A DNA stretch of 50,245 nt from Microbacteriaceae bacterium PS02333 (GCA_029959665.1 JASCOI010000014.1:1-50245); one strand, 5' to 3'; counted from the first letter of the stretch, positions 24,565 through 34,100 are shown. Program-made: numbers and translations. Notes: generated by a model not told the origin, from the sequence alone.

Positions 24565-25270
24565 CGGGGATCCCTTCGTTCTGCTCGAAGCCGTCGGCGC
24601 CGTCCTCCAGGAGGGGCGAGATGAGCGGGAGTTCATCGAGCGAGTTGATGCCGAGCTGCTGCAGGAGCAACCCGGACGTGACGTAGTTGATGGCACCGGT
24701 CTCGGAGTCGGTGAACGACTCCTCGATGAGCCCACGGGCCACCAGCGTTCGGACGACCCCGTCGACGTTGACGGCCCGGATCGACGCGATCTGGGAGCGG
24801 GTGATCGGTTGCTTGTAGGCGACGACGGCCAGGGTCTCGAGCGCGGCCTGCGACAGCCGCGAGGGACGCTCGGCCTCGACGAACTGTTCGACGACGGCGT
24901 CGAGGTCGGATCGGACGTAGAAGCGCCATCCTCCACCGACCTCGCGCAGTTCGAACCCGCGGCGGACGGTGCCGTCGACGCCGTCGAAGTCCGCGACGAG
25001 TCGTTCGATGGCCTGGCGGACGACGGGGACGGGCGCACCGACGGCCGCACCGAGGGAGACGAGGGACTGTGGTTCGTCCGCGATCATCAGGATCGCCTCG
25101 AGCTGCCGGTCGATCGGGGCGTCGCTCCGCGCAGCAGGGGAAGCATCGGGAGCAGGGGAAGGAGCGGCGGCGGCACCGGAACGGATCGACTGCTCGATCG
25201 CCCGGGCGTCGGCGATCTCGTCCGCACCGCCGGGTTCGGCACTCGAGACGTCGTGGACGTCATCCGTCAT
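24551..25270 (-). CDS. scpB: Segregation and condensation protein ScpB
   Basis: The protein is 239 residues. It forms two winged-helix domains that bind ScpA and the SMC ATPase during chromosome condensation. Typical text includes QLEAILMIADEPQSL, SQAALETLAVVAYKQPITRSQIASIRAVNVDG (in two overlapping segments) and the late FTDSETGAINYVTS. The ATG at 25270 lies seven bases after GGAG; a TTG at 25282 is less likely. An Ala/Pro-rich N-terminal extension of ~50 residues precedes the first domain. It overlaps the end of scpA. Confidence 0.95.
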   Translation of the reverse strand: MTDDVHDVSSAEPGGADEIADARAIEQSIRSGAAAAPSPAPDASPAARSDAPIDRQLEAILMIADEPQSLVSLGAAVGAPVPVVRQAIERLVADFDGVDGTVRRGFELREVGGGWRFYVRSDLDAVVEQFVEAERPSRLSQAALETLAVVAYKQPITRSQIASIRAVNVDGVVRTLVARGLIEESFTDSETGAINYVTSGLLLQQLGINSLDELPLISPLLEDGADGFEQNEGIPDGRV

Positions 25271-26084
25271 AGTCGGCTCCAAGATTGGCGAGGCTCTCGT
25301 CGGTCCAGTGCTCCGCGGTCCACCGCAGGGTGAGCTCCCCGAGCGGCTCGTCCTGCTCGAAGGTGATCGACGCGTTCCGGTAGAGCTCGAGGATCGCGAG
25401 GAAACGAGCCACCACGATACCCGTCATGTCGACACCGGCGACCAGTTCCCGGAACGAGACGTCCGGATCGCCCGATTCGGCACGCGTGCGGAGGATCGAG
25501 ACGACGACGGCTGCCTGCTCGCGGATGCTGACCAGCGGGGCGTGCAGGTGGTCGAGGCCGACGGTCGGGATCTCCCGTGGTGCGAAGGCGAGTGCCGCGA
25601 GTGCGGCGAAGTCCTGCACCGACAGCGTCCACACGAGCTCCGGCGTGCGGGCGCGGAACCGTTCCTCGAGCCGGACGCTCCGGACGTGCCGGCGCGACTC
25701 GGTGTTCCAGCGCGCACCGAACCAGTCGGCGGCCTGCTTGAACGCCCGGTACTGCAGCAGTCGGGCGAAGAGGAGGTCGCGCGCTTCGAGGAGTGCGACG
25801 TCCTCGGCGTCGACGAGTTCACCCTGCGGCAGCAGCCCGGCGATCTTCAGGTCGAGCAGGGTCGCGGCGACGACGAGGAACTCGCTCGCCTCGTCGAGCT
25901 CGTCCGCGGACTCCGCCAGCCGGACGTAGGTGATGAACTCCCCCGTGACGGCGCCGAGGGACACCTCGGTGATGTCCATCTCGTGTTTCGTGATGAGCGA
26001 CAGCAGCAGGTCGAACGGACCGTCGAAGTTCCGCAGTCGGACACGGAAGCCCGACCCGTCGGTGGCGTCAGGCGACGGCGCCAC
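25260..26084 (-). CDS. scpA: Segregation and condensation protein ScpA
   Basis: The protein is 274 residues. It is the kleisin that bridges the SMC heads and binds ScpB. The signature N-terminus is FRVRLRNFDGPFDLLLSLI, with KHEMDITEVSL after it, and the C-terminal winged helix ends in LRWTAEHW. The start is GTG at 26084, overlapping the end of the ParA-like gene by 17 bases; the gene in turn overlaps scpB, so parA-scpA-scpB-rluB should be one transcript. Confidence 0.95.
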   Translation of the reverse strand: MAPSPDATDGSGFRVRLRNFDGPFDLLLSLITKHEMDITEVSLGAVTGEFITYVRLAESADELDEASEFLVVAATLLDLKIAGLLPQGELVDAEDVALLEARDLLFARLLQYRAFKQAADWFGARWNTESRRHVRSVRLEERFRARTPELVWTLSVQDFAALAALAFAPREIPTVGLDHLHAPLVSIREQAAVVVSILRTRAESGDPDVSFRELVAGVDMTGIVVARFLAILELYRNASITFEQDEPLGELTLRWTAEHWTDESLANLGADYDG

Positions 26085-26946
26085 GCTGGACGAGCTCTCG
26101 TGCGAGCTGCCGGTAGGCGTGCGCCGCAGCGTGGTCCGGAGCGGTCTGGGTGATCGGGCGGGCCGACACCGTGGCGTCCGGGAACTTCACGGTACGGCCG
26201 ATCACGGTGTCGAGCACGCTCTCGTCGAAGGTGTCGACGACGCGTTCCATGACCTCGCGCGAGTGCAGGGTCCGCGAGTCGTACATGGTGGCGAGGATGC
26301 CGTCGAGCTTCAGGGCGGGGTTCAGCCGGTCACGCACCTTGTCGATCGTCTCGATCAGCAGCGCGACACCACGGAGGGCGAAGAACTCGCACTCCAGCGG
26401 GATGAGCACGCCGTGCGCGGCGGTGAGGGCGTTGACGGTGAGCAGGCCGAGCGAGGGCTGGCAGTCGACGAGGATGACGTCGTAGTCCCCAGCGACCTTG
26501 CGCAGGACGCTCGCCAGGATCTGCTCCCGCGCGACCTCGTTGACGAGGTGGACCTCGGCGGCGGACAGGTCGATGTTCGCGGGGATGACGTCGAGGTACG
26601 GCGTGTTCGTCGGCTGGATGACCTGGTTCGGGTCCTTGATGGAACCCATCAGCAGGTCGTACACGGTGGGGATGTCGTGCGTGCGGACACCGAGCCCGGC
26701 GGACAGGGCGCCCTGCGGGTCGAAGTCGACGGCGAGGACCTTGCGGCCGTACTCCGCCAGCGCGGCACCGAGGTTGATCGACGTCGTGGTCTTGCCGACG
26801 CCGCCCTTCTGGTTGCAGAGGGCGATGATGCGCGCGGGCCCGTGACCGTCGAGTTCCTCCGGGACGGGGAACTCCCGAACGGGCCGGCCGGTCGGACCGT
26901 ACGTGGTCTCGCCGGTGCCGGGCTGTGTCGTCGGGTTGGTGCTCAC
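26068..26946 (-). CDS. ParA/Soj-family ATPase
   Basis: From a GTG at 26946 the protein is about 292 residues. The deviant Walker A is NQKGGVGKTTTSINLG, followed by VDFDPQGALSAGLG and VDCQPSLGLLT. It dimerises with ATP and binds DNA in partitioning systems. No parB or origin lies next to it; location upstream of scpAB is standard in actinobacteria and suggests a link to chromosome segregation distinct from the main parAB at the origin. An ATG at 26967 is an alternative start; the frame beyond that is open but not protein-like. Confidence 0.9.
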   Translation of the reverse strand: MSTNPTTQPGTGETTYGPTGRPVREFPVPEELDGHGPARIIALCNQKGGVGKTTTSINLGAALAEYGRKVLAVDFDPQGALSAGLGVRTHDIPTVYDLLMGSIKDPNQVIQPTNTPYLDVIPANIDLSAAEVHLVNEVAREQILASVLRKVAGDYDVILVDCQPSLGLLTVNALTAAHGVLIPLECEFFALRGVALLIETIDKVRDRLNPALKLDGILATMYDSRTLHSREVMERVVDTFDESVLDTVIGRTVKFPDATVSARPITQTAPDHAAAHAYRQLARELVQRGAVA

Positions 26947-27044
26947 CGGGCCATCGTACAAGCGCATCCGGTCGGAGCCGGGCCGCACCGCCGGGCGACG
27001 CGACGTGCGCATCCAGCGCGGGTCGAGCCTCCAGGCCGGACCGC

Positions 27045-27857
27045 TCAGGCCACCCGCAACGCGACCCGCATGCTGTCGACCCGCTCCGCGATGACGGGAT
27101 CGCCCGCCCACCGCTGCTGCAGGCGCCCGACGAGCTCGCCGACCTGCGTGCGGTCGAGCCCCGGGTGCAGCGCCAGCCCCACAGTCAGCTCCGGGCCGGC
27201 GAAGCGGCCGAGCGGGTCGCCCGGCTCGAGCTCGACGCGGGCGACGCTGTGCTCGCCGTCCACCGAGGCGGCGAAGGCGGCCGCGACGCCCGGGTCCTCG
27301 AAGCACGGCGTCCACGGCAGGTCCTGCCCGATCGCCCAGACCGCCGGCCGACGGAGGACGAACTCGCTCGCTGACGTCGGATCGAGCACCACGAGCTGGG
27401 TGTCCTCGCTCGCGGCGGCCATCGCGACCCGGCGGGACTCGACCGGGATCGGCCGTGCCGTGGCGTCCCAGGCCTGCATCGCCGCCACCGAGGTGAACGC
27501 GGGCATGACGGTTCGGCCGTCCGGTCCGGCGACGGTGACGATCGAAAGCTCCTGCGTCTTGTCGACGAGTCGCCCGTCCGGGGTCTCCCCGACCTCGCCG
27601 GCCTCGGCGACGAGCGGGATCAGCAGGCGAGCCGTCCGCAGCGCCGAGACGACGTCGGCTTGTGATGCACCAGCGGGCAGCTCGGCGATCGCGGCGAGCA
27701 CGGCCGGGTCGGCGAGCCCGTTGTCGTCGGCGAAGGCGTCGTCATGGCTGTCGAACGTCCGTCCGGCCCACGGGAACCCGGCGGAGTCCGCCGCGTGGTC
27801 GTGGGGTGTCGCTCCCTCCTCCGGTCCGCCGCCGCGCCCGTTCGAGATGCCCGCCAT
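27045..27857 (-). CDS. SseB-family protein
   Basis: The protein is 270 residues. The core (ASQADVVSALRTARLLIPLV, then VMPAFTSVAAMQAWD and RPIPVESRRVAM) is the SseB N-terminal domain, which is widespread outside secretion systems despite the name. The first ~45 residues are hydrophilic and Gly/Asp-rich. The C-terminal half (VGLALHPGLDRTQVGELVGRL) is an SseB-like second domain. Its start is four bases after the priA stop, and this pairing with priA is common in actinobacteria; function is unknown. Confidence 0.85.
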   Translation of the reverse strand: MAGISNGRGGGPEEGATPHDHAADSAGFPWAGRTFDSHDDAFADDNGLADPAVLAAIAELPAGASQADVVSALRTARLLIPLVAEAGEVGETPDGRLVDKTQELSIVTVAGPDGRTVMPAFTSVAAMQAWDATARPIPVESRRVAMAAASEDTQLVVLDPTSASEFVLRRPAVWAIGQDLPWTPCFEDPGVAAAFAASVDGEHSVARVELEPGDPLGRFAGPELTVGLALHPGLDRTQVGELVGRLQQRWAGDPVIAERVDSMRVALRVA

Positions 27858-27861
27858 CCGA

Positions 27862-28608
27862 CTACTCCGACGCGATGTCGAGCGCGGCCGGCAGCGTGAA
27901 CGCGCCGGAGTACAGGGCCTTGCCGATGATCGCGCCCTCGAGCCCGTGCGGCACGAGCTCCCGCAGCGCGACGAGGTCGTCGAGGTTCGAGATGCCGCCG
28001 GACGCCACGACGGGCTGGTCGGTGCGGTCGCAGACCTGGCGCAGCAGCTCGACGTTCGGCCCCTGCAGCGTGCCGTCCTTCGTGACGTCCGTCACGACGT
28101 AGCGGGCACATCCGGCGTCCTCGAGCCGGTCGAGGACCTCCCACAGGTCGCCGGCGTCCTCGGTCCACCCGCGGCTGGCCAGGGTGGTGCCGCGGACGTC
28201 GAGTCCGACGGCGATCTGCTCGCCGTACTCCCCGATGACGCGAGCGGCCCACGCCGGGTTCTCGAGCGCGGCGGTCCCGAGGTTGACGCGTGCGGCGCCG
28301 GTCGCGAGCGCGGCTTCGAGCGACGCGTCGTCGCGGATGCCACCGGAGAGCTCGACCGAGACGCCGTGGACCTCCTTGATCGCGTGCGCGATCACCTTGC
28401 GGTTGTCGCCGCGACCGAACGCCGCGTCGAGGTCCACCAGGTGGATCCACTCGGCGCCCTGGTCGCGCCACGTCCGGGCAGCGGTGACCGGGTCGCCGTA
28501 CGCGGTCTCACTGCCGGCTTCGCCCTGGGTCAGGCGGACCGCCTGGCCGTCGACGACGTCGACGGCGGGCAGCAGGACGAGGGGCGGGGTCGAGGTCAGG
28601 TCGGTCAT
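27862..28608 (-). CDS. priA: Phosphoribosyl isomerase PriA (HisA)
   Basis: The protein is 248 residues from the ATG at 28608. It is a TIM barrel that isomerises ProFAR in histidine synthesis; in actinobacteria lacking trpF the same enzyme also does the tryptophan step. The catalytic first Asp is in [15 protein letters not shown], the second in [15 protein letters not shown], and the phosphate site includes SGGIRDD and [10 protein letters not shown]. Whether it is bifunctional here cannot be told without knowing if trpF exists elsewhere. Confidence 0.93.
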   Translation of the reverse strand: MTDLTSTPPLVLLPAVDVVDGQAVRLTQGEAGSETAYGDPVTAARTWRDQGAEWIHLVDLDAAFGRGDNRKVIAHAIKEVHGVSVELSGGIRDDASLEAALATGAARVNLGTAALENPAWAARVIGEYGEQIAVGLDVRGTTLASRGWTEDAGDLWEVLDRLEDAGCARYVVTDVTKDGTLQGPNVELLRQVCDRTDQPVVASGGISNLDDLVALRELVPHGLEGAIIGKALYSGAFTLPAALDIASE

Positions 28609-28644
28609 GGTCCTGTCGGTTTCGTTGCGGGTGCGGTGCCGGCT

Positions 28645-28731
28645 CGTGGCCGGACGGGAGGCTCGACGCGGGTCCGGCACGCTGGTCACCTGGACCGTGG
28701 CCGGACCCACGGCTCGGCGCGGGTCAGAGCG
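28645..28731. repeat. Imperfect 51-base-period duplication between hisH and priA
   Basis: The segment starting cgtggccggac at 28645 recurs at 28696, and each copy is followed by ggctcg(a/g)cgcgggtc. The second copy reaches the 3' end of hisH. The 115-base gap otherwise holds nothing recognisable. Confidence 0.5.
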
Positions 28732-29359
28732 ATTTCACCCAGTTGCGGAGCATCTGGATGCCCGGCTCGCCGGACTTCTCGGGGTGGAACTGGGTCGCGG
28801 TGAGGGGCCCGTTCTCGACGGCGGCGATGAACCGCTGACCGTGCTCGGCCCACGTGAGCTTCGGTGCGCGGAACGGCCCGTACGCCTCGAGCGGGAAGTC
28901 GGTGACGCCGTACGAGTGGACGAAGTAGAAGCGCTCGTCACGGAGACCGTCGAACAGCACGGAGTCCTCCGGGGCGTCGATCGTGTTCCAGCCCATGTGC
29001 GGCAGGACCTCGGCCTCGAGCTGCTCGACGGTCCCGGGCCACTGCGCGAGGCCCTCGACATCAGCGCCGCGCTCCACCCCGCGGGAGAAGAGCACCTGCA
29101 TCCCGACGCAGATCCCGAGGACCGGGCGTCCACCCGCGAGCCGGTGGTCGACGATCTCGCCGCCCTGGACGCCTTCGAGCTGGTCGATGACGGCCGCGAA
29201 CGCGCCGACACCGGGGACGAGCAGCCCGTCGGCGTCGAGCGCCGTGCGCTTGTCGGCCGTCAGCGTGACCTCGGCGCCGGCGCGCTCGAGTGCCTTCGCA
29301 GCGGAGTGCACGTTCCCCGACCCGTAGTCGAGGACGACGACGTTCGGCTTCGCGGTCAC
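28724..29359 (-). CDS. hisH: Imidazole glycerol phosphate synthase, glutaminase subunit
   Basis: The protein is 211 residues. It hydrolyses glutamine and passes ammonia to HisF. The class I amidotransferase triad is visible: nucleophile Cys84 in [10 protein letters not shown], and His/Glu in [12 protein letters not shown] near the C-terminus. The N-terminus [14 protein letters not shown] is typical. Its start overlaps the hisB stop by four bases. HisF is not in the window. Confidence 0.96.
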   Translation of the reverse strand: MTAKPNVVVLDYGSGNVHSAAKALERAGAEVTLTADKRTALDADGLLVPGVGAFAAVIDQLEGVQGGEIVDHRLAGGRPVLGICVGMQVLFSRGVERGADVEGLAQWPGTVEQLEAEVLPHMGWNTIDAPEDSVLFDGLRDERFYFVHSYGVTDFPLEAYGPFRAPKLTWAEHGQRFIAAVENGPLTATQFHPEKSGEPGIQMLRNWVKSL

Positions 29360-29958
29360 AGTGCGCCCTTGGTCGAGGGGATGCCGTCGACGCGCGGGTC
29401 GAGTTCGACCGCACGGCGCATGGCCCGCGCGAACGCCTTGAACTCCGCTTCCGCGATGTGGTGCGGATCGCGGCCTTCGAGCACGCGGACGTGCACGGTG
29501 ATGCCCGCGTTGAACGTGATCGCCTCGAACACGTGGCGGACCATCGAGCCGGTGAAGTGGCCGCCGATGCGGTGGAACTCGAAGCCGGCCGGTTCACCCG
29601 AGTGCACGAGGAAGGGGCGGCCGGAGACGTCGACGACCGCCTGCGCCAGTGCTTCGTCGAGCGGGACGAGCGCGTCGCCGTACCGACCGATGCCGGACCG
29701 GTTGCCGAGCGCCTGCTTGAGCGCCTGACCGAGCACGATCCCGGTGTCCTCCACCGTGTGGTGCACGTCGATGTCGGTGTCCCCGGAGGACTGCACCCGG
29801 AGGTCGATCAGGGAGTGCTTGCTGAACGCGGTCAGCATGTGGTCGAAGAACGGAACGCTCGTCGCGATCTCGGACTTGCCGGTGCCGTCGAGGTCGAGCG
29901 ACAGGGAAACGGTCGATTCACTCGTCGAGCGGGTGATCTCGGCGGTACGCGCGGTCAT
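29356..29958 (-). CDS. hisB: Imidazoleglycerol-phosphate dehydratase
   Basis: The protein is 200 residues, the monofunctional length. It dehydrates IGP to imidazole acetol phosphate with two manganese ions. Metal-binding motifs are [26 protein letters not shown] and the later [13 protein letters not shown]. It overlaps both hisC (upstream) and hisH (downstream) by four bases, so the three are translationally coupled. Confidence 0.97.
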   Translation of the reverse strand: MTARTAEITRSTSESTVSLSLDLDGTGKSEIATSVPFFDHMLTAFSKHSLIDLRVQSSGDTDIDVHHTVEDTGIVLGQALKQALGNRSGIGRYGDALVPLDEALAQAVVDVSGRPFLVHSGEPAGFEFHRIGGHFTGSMVRHVFEAITFNAGITVHVRVLEGRDPHHIAEAEFKAFARAMRRAVELDPRVDGIPSTKGAL

Positions 29959-31061
29959 GCTGCAACCCTAACCGGCGGCTGTGCGGCGGCCACCTGGCGC
30001 ATGGCGTCGAGGAACGCGGTGGTCTCTTCCTCGGTACCGGCGCTCACCCGGAGGTGGTTCGGGATCCCGAGGTCCCGGACGATCACGTCGTGTTCGAGCA
30101 GCGACTCGAACGCCGCACGCGGGTCGGCCACGCCGCCGAAGAGCACGAAGTTCGACCAGGTCTCGTACGGCGCGTACCCCATCGCGCGGAGCTCCACGAC
30201 CATGCGGTCGCGCTGGTTCCGGATGTCGTCGACCATCGCGAGCATCTCCGGTGCGTGCCGGAGCGCCGCGACCGCCGCCGCCTGGGTGAGCGCGGACAGG
30301 TGGTACGGCAAGCGGACCAGGCGGAGCGCGTCGATCACGGCGGGGTGTGCCGCGAGGTACCCGACGCGGGCGCCCGCGAACGCGAACGCCTTGCTCATCG
30401 TGCGGGAGACGACGAGTCGTTCGCGACCGGGCAGCAGGGTCAGCGCGGTCGGCTGCCCCACCGGCATGAACTCGGCGTAGGCCTCGTCGACCATGACGAT
30501 GCCGTCGGTGGCGTCGTAGACGGCTTCGATCGTCGCGAGGTCCAGCGGGGTGCCCGTCGGGTTGTTCGGTCCGCAGAGGAACACGACGTCCGGGCGGTGC
30601 GCACGCACGGCTGCGACGGCGGTCTCCGGCGAGATGCGGAACTCGGCGTCGCGCTCGGCGGCGATCCACTGCGTGCCGGTCCCCGACGCGATGATCGAGT
30701 GCATCGAGTAGGTGGGCGGGAAGCCGAGCACGCTGCGCCCGGGGCCACCGAATGCCTGGAGGAGCTGCTGGATGACCTCGTTCGAGCCGTTGGCCGCCCA
30801 GATCTGCTCGACCGTGAGGTCGTGCCCGAGGTACCCCGCGAGCGATTCGCGCAGCTCGGTGAACTCACGGTCCGGGTACCGGTTCACCGTCCCGAGCGCC
30901 CGACGGACCGACTCGACGATGTCGTCCGCGACGTCCTGCGGCACCGGATGCGTGTTCTCGTTGACGTTGAGCTGCACGCGGACGTGCTTCTGCGGTGCCC
31001 CGTAGGGGCTCTGACCGCGGAGGTCGTCTCGGATCGGGAGGTCTTCGAGCGTGAATGCCAC
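29955..31061 (-). CDS. hisC: Histidinol-phosphate aminotransferase
   Basis: From a GTG at 31061 the protein is 368 residues. It is a fold-type I PLP enzyme that transaminates imidazole acetol phosphate. The PLP lysine is in [17 protein letters not shown]; the substrate-binding [10 protein letters not shown] and the Asn/Asp/Tyr set [10 protein letters not shown] and [10 protein letters not shown] are present. The C-terminal Arg motif is in [11 protein letters not shown]. The open frame extends to 31115 but adds only non-conserved residues. It heads the hisC-hisB-hisH run. Confidence 0.96.
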   Translation of the reverse strand: MAFTLEDLPIRDDLRGQSPYGAPQKHVRVQLNVNENTHPVPQDVADDIVESVRRALGTVNRYPDREFTELRESLAGYLGHDLTVEQIWAANGSNEVIQQLLQAFGGPGRSVLGFPPTYSMHSIIASGTGTQWIAAERDAEFRISPETAVAAVRAHRPDVVFLCGPNNPTGTPLDLATIEAVYDATDGIVMVDEAYAEFMPVGQPTALTLLPGRERLVVSRTMSKAFAFAGARVGYLAAHPAVIDALRLVRLPYHLSALTQAAAVAALRHAPEMLAMVDDIRNQRDRMVVELRAMGYAPYETWSNFVLFGGVADPRAAFESLLEHDVIVRDLGIPNHLRVSAGTEEETTAFLDAMRQVAAAQPPVRVAA

Positions 31062-31173
31062 CGATCCATCGTAGAGCGGCGCGGCTCCACGGTGACCGGC
31101 CGTCCGGACGGTCATGCGCTACCCCCGCCGACGCGATCTGGACGCCGGGCCGTCGACGCTCTGCGCTCCACTC

Positions 31174-31217
31174 ACTTCGCCGGGGCGTACTCGGTGCTTA
31201 CTTCGCCGGGGCGTACT
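31174..31217. repeat. 18-bp direct repeat duplicating the end of the LysM gene
   Basis: The sequence acttcgccggggcgtact lies at 31174-31191 and 31200-31217. The second copy encodes the last residues (YAPAK) and part of the stop of the LysM gene. The first copy repeats them just after that stop, again followed by a stop. It appears to be a tandem duplication of the gene's end; the rest of the 136-base gap to hisC holds nothing recognisable. Confidence 0.7.
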
Positions 31218-31557
31218 TGGCCGGGATGGCGATCTGCTCGCCGGCCTGCACGCCGGAGCCGTCGAGCGCGTTGAGGCTCACGACGTCCGCGATGAAGTCA
31301 CGCGGGTCGGCGTTCGGGGCTGTCTGCTCGGCGAGCTGCCAGAGCGTCTCCCCGGGTTCGATGGTCACCGTCTGGAAGTGCACGTCCGCTGCGGTGTTGC
31401 CGGCAGCGGCCTGGCCACCGTTCAGCGCGAACAGGCCGACGACGATCAGGACCGGCAGGGCGGCGAGCGTCGTGAAGACCACGCGGCCGCGGCGCGTGAG
31501 GCGGAGCCGGGTACGGACGGCCGTGCCCTGCATGTCTGCGAGTGCGATGGTGCTCAT
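31198..31557 (-). CDS. LysM-domain membrane protein divergent from lexA
   Basis: From the ATG at 31557, behind AGGAAGG, the protein is 119 residues. A basic N-terminus is followed by one transmembrane segment ([18 protein letters not shown]) and then a single LysM domain outside ([19 protein letters not shown] ... [15 protein letters not shown]). LysM binds peptidoglycan. A LexA box lies 42 bases upstream of the start. A small, LexA-boxed, one-TM LysM protein divergent from lexA fits the SOS-induced division inhibitors of Gram-positives (YneA, ChiZ/Rv2719c); this role is inferred. Confidence 0.85.
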   Translation of the reverse strand: MSTIALADMQGTAVRTRLRLTRRGRVVFTTLAALPVLIVVGLFALNGGQAAAGNTAADVHFQTVTIEPGETLWQLAEQTAPNADPRDFIADVVSLNALDGSGVQAGEQIAIPAKYAPAK

Positions 31558-31598
31558 GTCGTGGTGCCTTCCTGCTCTGGTGAACCGAAGCGATGTAC

Positions 31599-31612
31599 CG
31601 AACATACGTTCG
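31599..31612. promoter_or_regulatory. LexA (SOS) box upstream of the LysM gene
   Basis: CGAAC-ATAC-GTTCG is a perfect match to the Gram-positive SOS box CGAAC-N4-GTTCG. It lies between the divergent LysM and lexA genes, closer to the LysM gene. Confidence 0.85.
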
Positions 31613-31671
31613 AACGGACGGCCGCACAAGTCCCCTGGAGACATTTCCGGGGAGTTTTCGTGCGACACGCT

Positions 31672-31685
31672 CGAACAGGTGTTTG
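31672..31685. promoter_or_regulatory. LexA box upstream of lexA (autoregulation)
   Basis: CGAAC-AGGT-GTTTG matches the SOS box with one mismatch. It lies about 110 bases before the lexA start and is the likely autorepression site. Confidence 0.7.
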
Positions 31686-31794
31686 TCCGGCGGCATGCGG
31701 TCGGATACTGTTTCGACTGACTGGGACAAGCTTGACGGGGACCACCGACATTCCCGCAGAGGCCGTCCTCGGTCCGACCAGAAGGCGAGACGAC

Positions 31795-32439
31795 GTGGCG
31801 GACGAACTGCGGGGACAGAAACCGCTGACGGCGAAGCAGCAGGCGATCCTCGACGCGATCCGTGCGTCGATCGCCAGCCGGGGGTACCCGCCGAGCATGC
31901 GTGAGATCGGCGACGCTGCCGGCCTCTCGTCACTGTCGAGCGTGTCGCACCAGCTCGGCCAGCTGGAGCTCGGCGGCTGGATCCGCCGTGATCCCAACCG
32001 TCCCCGCGCGCTCGAGGTCCTGGTCGACGAGCCGACGCCCGACGCGGACGGCCCCGATGTGGACGCCACGACCCTCGTCCCGCTCGTCGGTCGCATCGCC
32101 GCGGGTGTCCCCATCACCGCAGAGCAGCACGTCGACGAGATCATCCCGCTCCCCCGTCAGCTCGTCGGCACCGGAGACCTCTTCATGCTCAAGGTCGTCG
32201 GCGAGTCGATGATCGACGCGGCGATCTGCGATGGCGACTGGGTCGTCGTCCGGTCGCAGCAGACCGCCGAGAACGGCGACATCGTCGCGGCGATGCTCGA
32301 CGAGGAAGCCACGGTCAAGGTCTTCCGCCAGCGGGACGGTCACACGTGGCTGCTCCCCCGCAACTCCGCGTTCGAGCCGATCCTCGGCGACGCCGCCACT
32401 GTGCTCGGCAAGGTGGTCGCCGTCCTCCGCAGCATCTGA
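31795..32439 (+). CDS. lexA: SOS repressor LexA
   Basis: From a GTG at 31795, nine bases after AGAAGG, the protein is 214 residues. The N-terminal winged helix is [20 protein letters not shown] with [20 protein letters not shown]. The self-cleavage Ala-Gly bond is in RIAAGVPI. The catalytic dyad is Ser in VVGESMIDA and Lys in EATVKVFR. It represses SOS genes and is cleaved on contact with RecA filaments. The frame is open upstream without family resemblance. Confidence 0.97.
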   Translation: MADELRGQKPLTAKQQAILDAIRASIASRGYPPSMREIGDAAGLSSLSSVSHQLGQLELGGWIRRDPNRPRALEVLVDEPTPDADGPDVDATTLVPLVGRIAAGVPITAEQHVDEIIPLPRQLVGTGDLFMLKVVGESMIDAAICDGDWVVVRSQQTAENGDIVAAMLDEEATVKVFRQRDGHTWLLPRNSAFEPILGDAATVLGKVVAVLRSI

Positions 32440-32462
32440 CGCCCGAGACACCTCGGGAACGA

Positions 32463-32492
32463 CGAAACGCCGCCGGATTCGGCGGCGTTTCG
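32463..32492. terminator. Strong bidirectional terminator between lexA and hflX
   Basis: The 12-bp arms 32463-32474 and 32481-32492 (cgaaacgccgcc / ggcggcgtttcg) pair perfectly around a six-base loop. An outer imperfect pair (gagacacc... with ...ggtgtctc) extends the structure to roughly 32444-32511. It separates the convergent lexA and hflX genes. The rest of the gap to 32577 holds nothing. Confidence 0.85.
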
Positions 32493-32576
32493 TGTGTTCC
32501 GGGGTGTCTCGGGGACCGGGCCGTGTCTGGCGGAGGCGAGCCGGGCCTCCCGGCCGAGGAGGCGAACCGTCGGGGA

Positions 32577-34100
32577 CTAGGCCGTCGTGACGGGCGCGAC
32601 CACGAACGGGTCGAGCTCGGCGACCTGGCGCTGGAAGACCCGAACGCGCAGTCGCGTCCCCGCCTCGACGTAGTCCACGGACTCGACCGCACCCGCGTCG
32701 TGCAGGGACGACACCAGGTCACCACGCTCGTACGGGATCACCACGGTGAGCTCGACGTCGGGCTCGGGGAGCCGTGCCTCGATCGCCCGGAGGAGCTCCG
32801 GGATGCCCTCGCCGGTGCGCGCCGAGACGAACACGGCGTCCGGTGCGAGCCCCACGAGCACGAGCCGCTGCGCGTCGTCGATGAGGTCCGACTTGTTGAA
32901 CGCGACGATCTCGGGGATGTCCCGGGCGCCGACGTCGCCGATGACGTCCCGGACGGTCGCGAGCTGCGCTGCGGGGTCCGGGTGCGAGCCGTCGACGACG
33001 TGCACGATGACGTCGGCCTCGCCGACCTCTTCGAGCGTGGAGCGGAAGGCCTCGACGAGCTGGTGCGGCAGGTTGCGCACGAAGCCGACCGTGTCCGCGA
33101 AGGTGTACTCACGGCCCTTGCCGGTGTTCGTGCGGCGGATCGTGGAGTCCAGCGTCGCGAAGAGCTGGTTCTGCACGAGCACGCCGGCGCTCGTCAGCCG
33201 GTTGAGCAGGGACGACTTGCCCGCGTTCGTGTACCCGGCGATCGCGACGCTCGGCACCTCGTTGCGGTGACGGTCGGCGCGCTTGGCCTCTCGTGCGGGT
33301 CGGAACGACGCGATCTGTCGACGCAGCTTCGACATCCGCGTGTGGATGCGGCGACGGTCGAGCTCGATCTTCGTCTCACCCGGACCACGCGAACCCATGC
33401 CGGCACCACCGGAGACCTGACCACCGGCCTGGCGGGACATCGACTCACCCCAACCGCGCAGTCGCGGCAGCAGGTACTCGAGCTGGGCGAGCTCGACCTG
33501 CGCCTTGCCCTCGCGGCTCTTCGCGTGCTGGCTGAAGATGTCGAGGATCACGGCGGTCCGGTCGATGACCTTCACCTTGACGACGTCCTCGAGCGCACGC
33601 CGCTGGGACGGTGCGAGCTCGGTGTCGGCGATCACGGTGTCGGCACCGGTGGCCTTGACGACCATGGCGAGCTCTTCCGCCTTGCCCTTGCCGAGGTACG
33701 TCGAGGGGTCGGGGTGGGGCCGCCGCTGCAGCAGCCCGTCGAGGACCACGGCGCCAGCGGTCTCGGCGAGTGCCGACAGCTCACGGAGCGAGTTCTCGGC
33801 GTCGGCCGCGTCGCCCTGGGCGTACACGCCGATGAGGACGACCTGCTCGAGCCGGAGTTGCCGGTACTCGACCTCGGTGACGTCCTCGAGCTCGGTGGAG
33901 AGACCGGCCACGCGGCGCAGCGCTGCGCGGTCGTCGCGGTCGTACTGGTCGCCGTCACCGGCCCAGCCGTGCTCGTCGACCGAGCGGGTCTGGATCGCCT
34001 GTGCCGGCGCGAAGATGGACGAGCTGGCTCGCGAGTCGGCGTTGCGCAGCACGCGCTCGACGACGCCGTCGCCTTCAGCTTGGTTGTGGGTATCCGTCAT
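32577..34100 (-). CDS. hflX: Ribosome-associated GTPase HflX
   Basis: From the ATG at 34100 the protein is 507 residues. The glycine-rich HflX N-domain (TYLGKGKAEELAMVVKATGA, then ADTELAPSQRRALEDVV) precedes the G domain: P-loop GYTNAGKSSLLN, switch DTVGFVRNLPHQLVEAF and NKSD. It splits or rescues stalled ribosomes. An N-terminal acidic extension of ~80 residues and the basic linker PGETKIELDRRRIHTRMSKL are normal for the family. It is divergent from the RsmC-like gene 61 bases away. Confidence 0.97.
   Translation of the reverse strand: MTDTHNQAEGDGVVERVLRNADSRASSSIFAPAQAIQTRSVDEHGWAGDGDQYDRDDRAALRRVAGLSTELEDVTEVEYRQLRLEQVVLIGVYAQGDAADAENSLRELSALAETAGAVVLDGLLQRRPHPDPSTYLGKGKAEELAMVVKATGADTVIADTELAPSQRRALEDVVKVKVIDRTAVILDIFSQHAKSREGKAQVELAQLEYLLPRLRGWGESMSRQAGGQVSGGAGMGSRGPGETKIELDRRRIHTRMSKLRRQIASFRPAREAKRADRHRNEVPSVAIAGYTNAGKSSLLNRLTSAGVLVQNQLFATLDSTIRRTNTGKGREYTFADTVGFVRNLPHQLVEAFRSTLEEVGEADVIVHVVDGSHPDPAAQLATVRDVIGDVGARDIPEIVAFNKSDLIDDAQRLVLVGLAPDAVFVSARTGEGIPELLRAIEARLPEPDVELTVVIPYERGDLVSSLHDAGAVESVDYVEAGTRLRVRVFQRQVAELDPFVVAPVTTA

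Noticed and set aside
26068-26946. Chromosome origin/partition locus
   Set aside because: There is no parB, no parS-like palindrome and no dnaA; location next to scpAB is the common second-ParA context.
27045-27857. Type III secretion component (from the SseB name)
   Set aside because: The domain is widespread in bacteria without type III secretion, and no other component is present.
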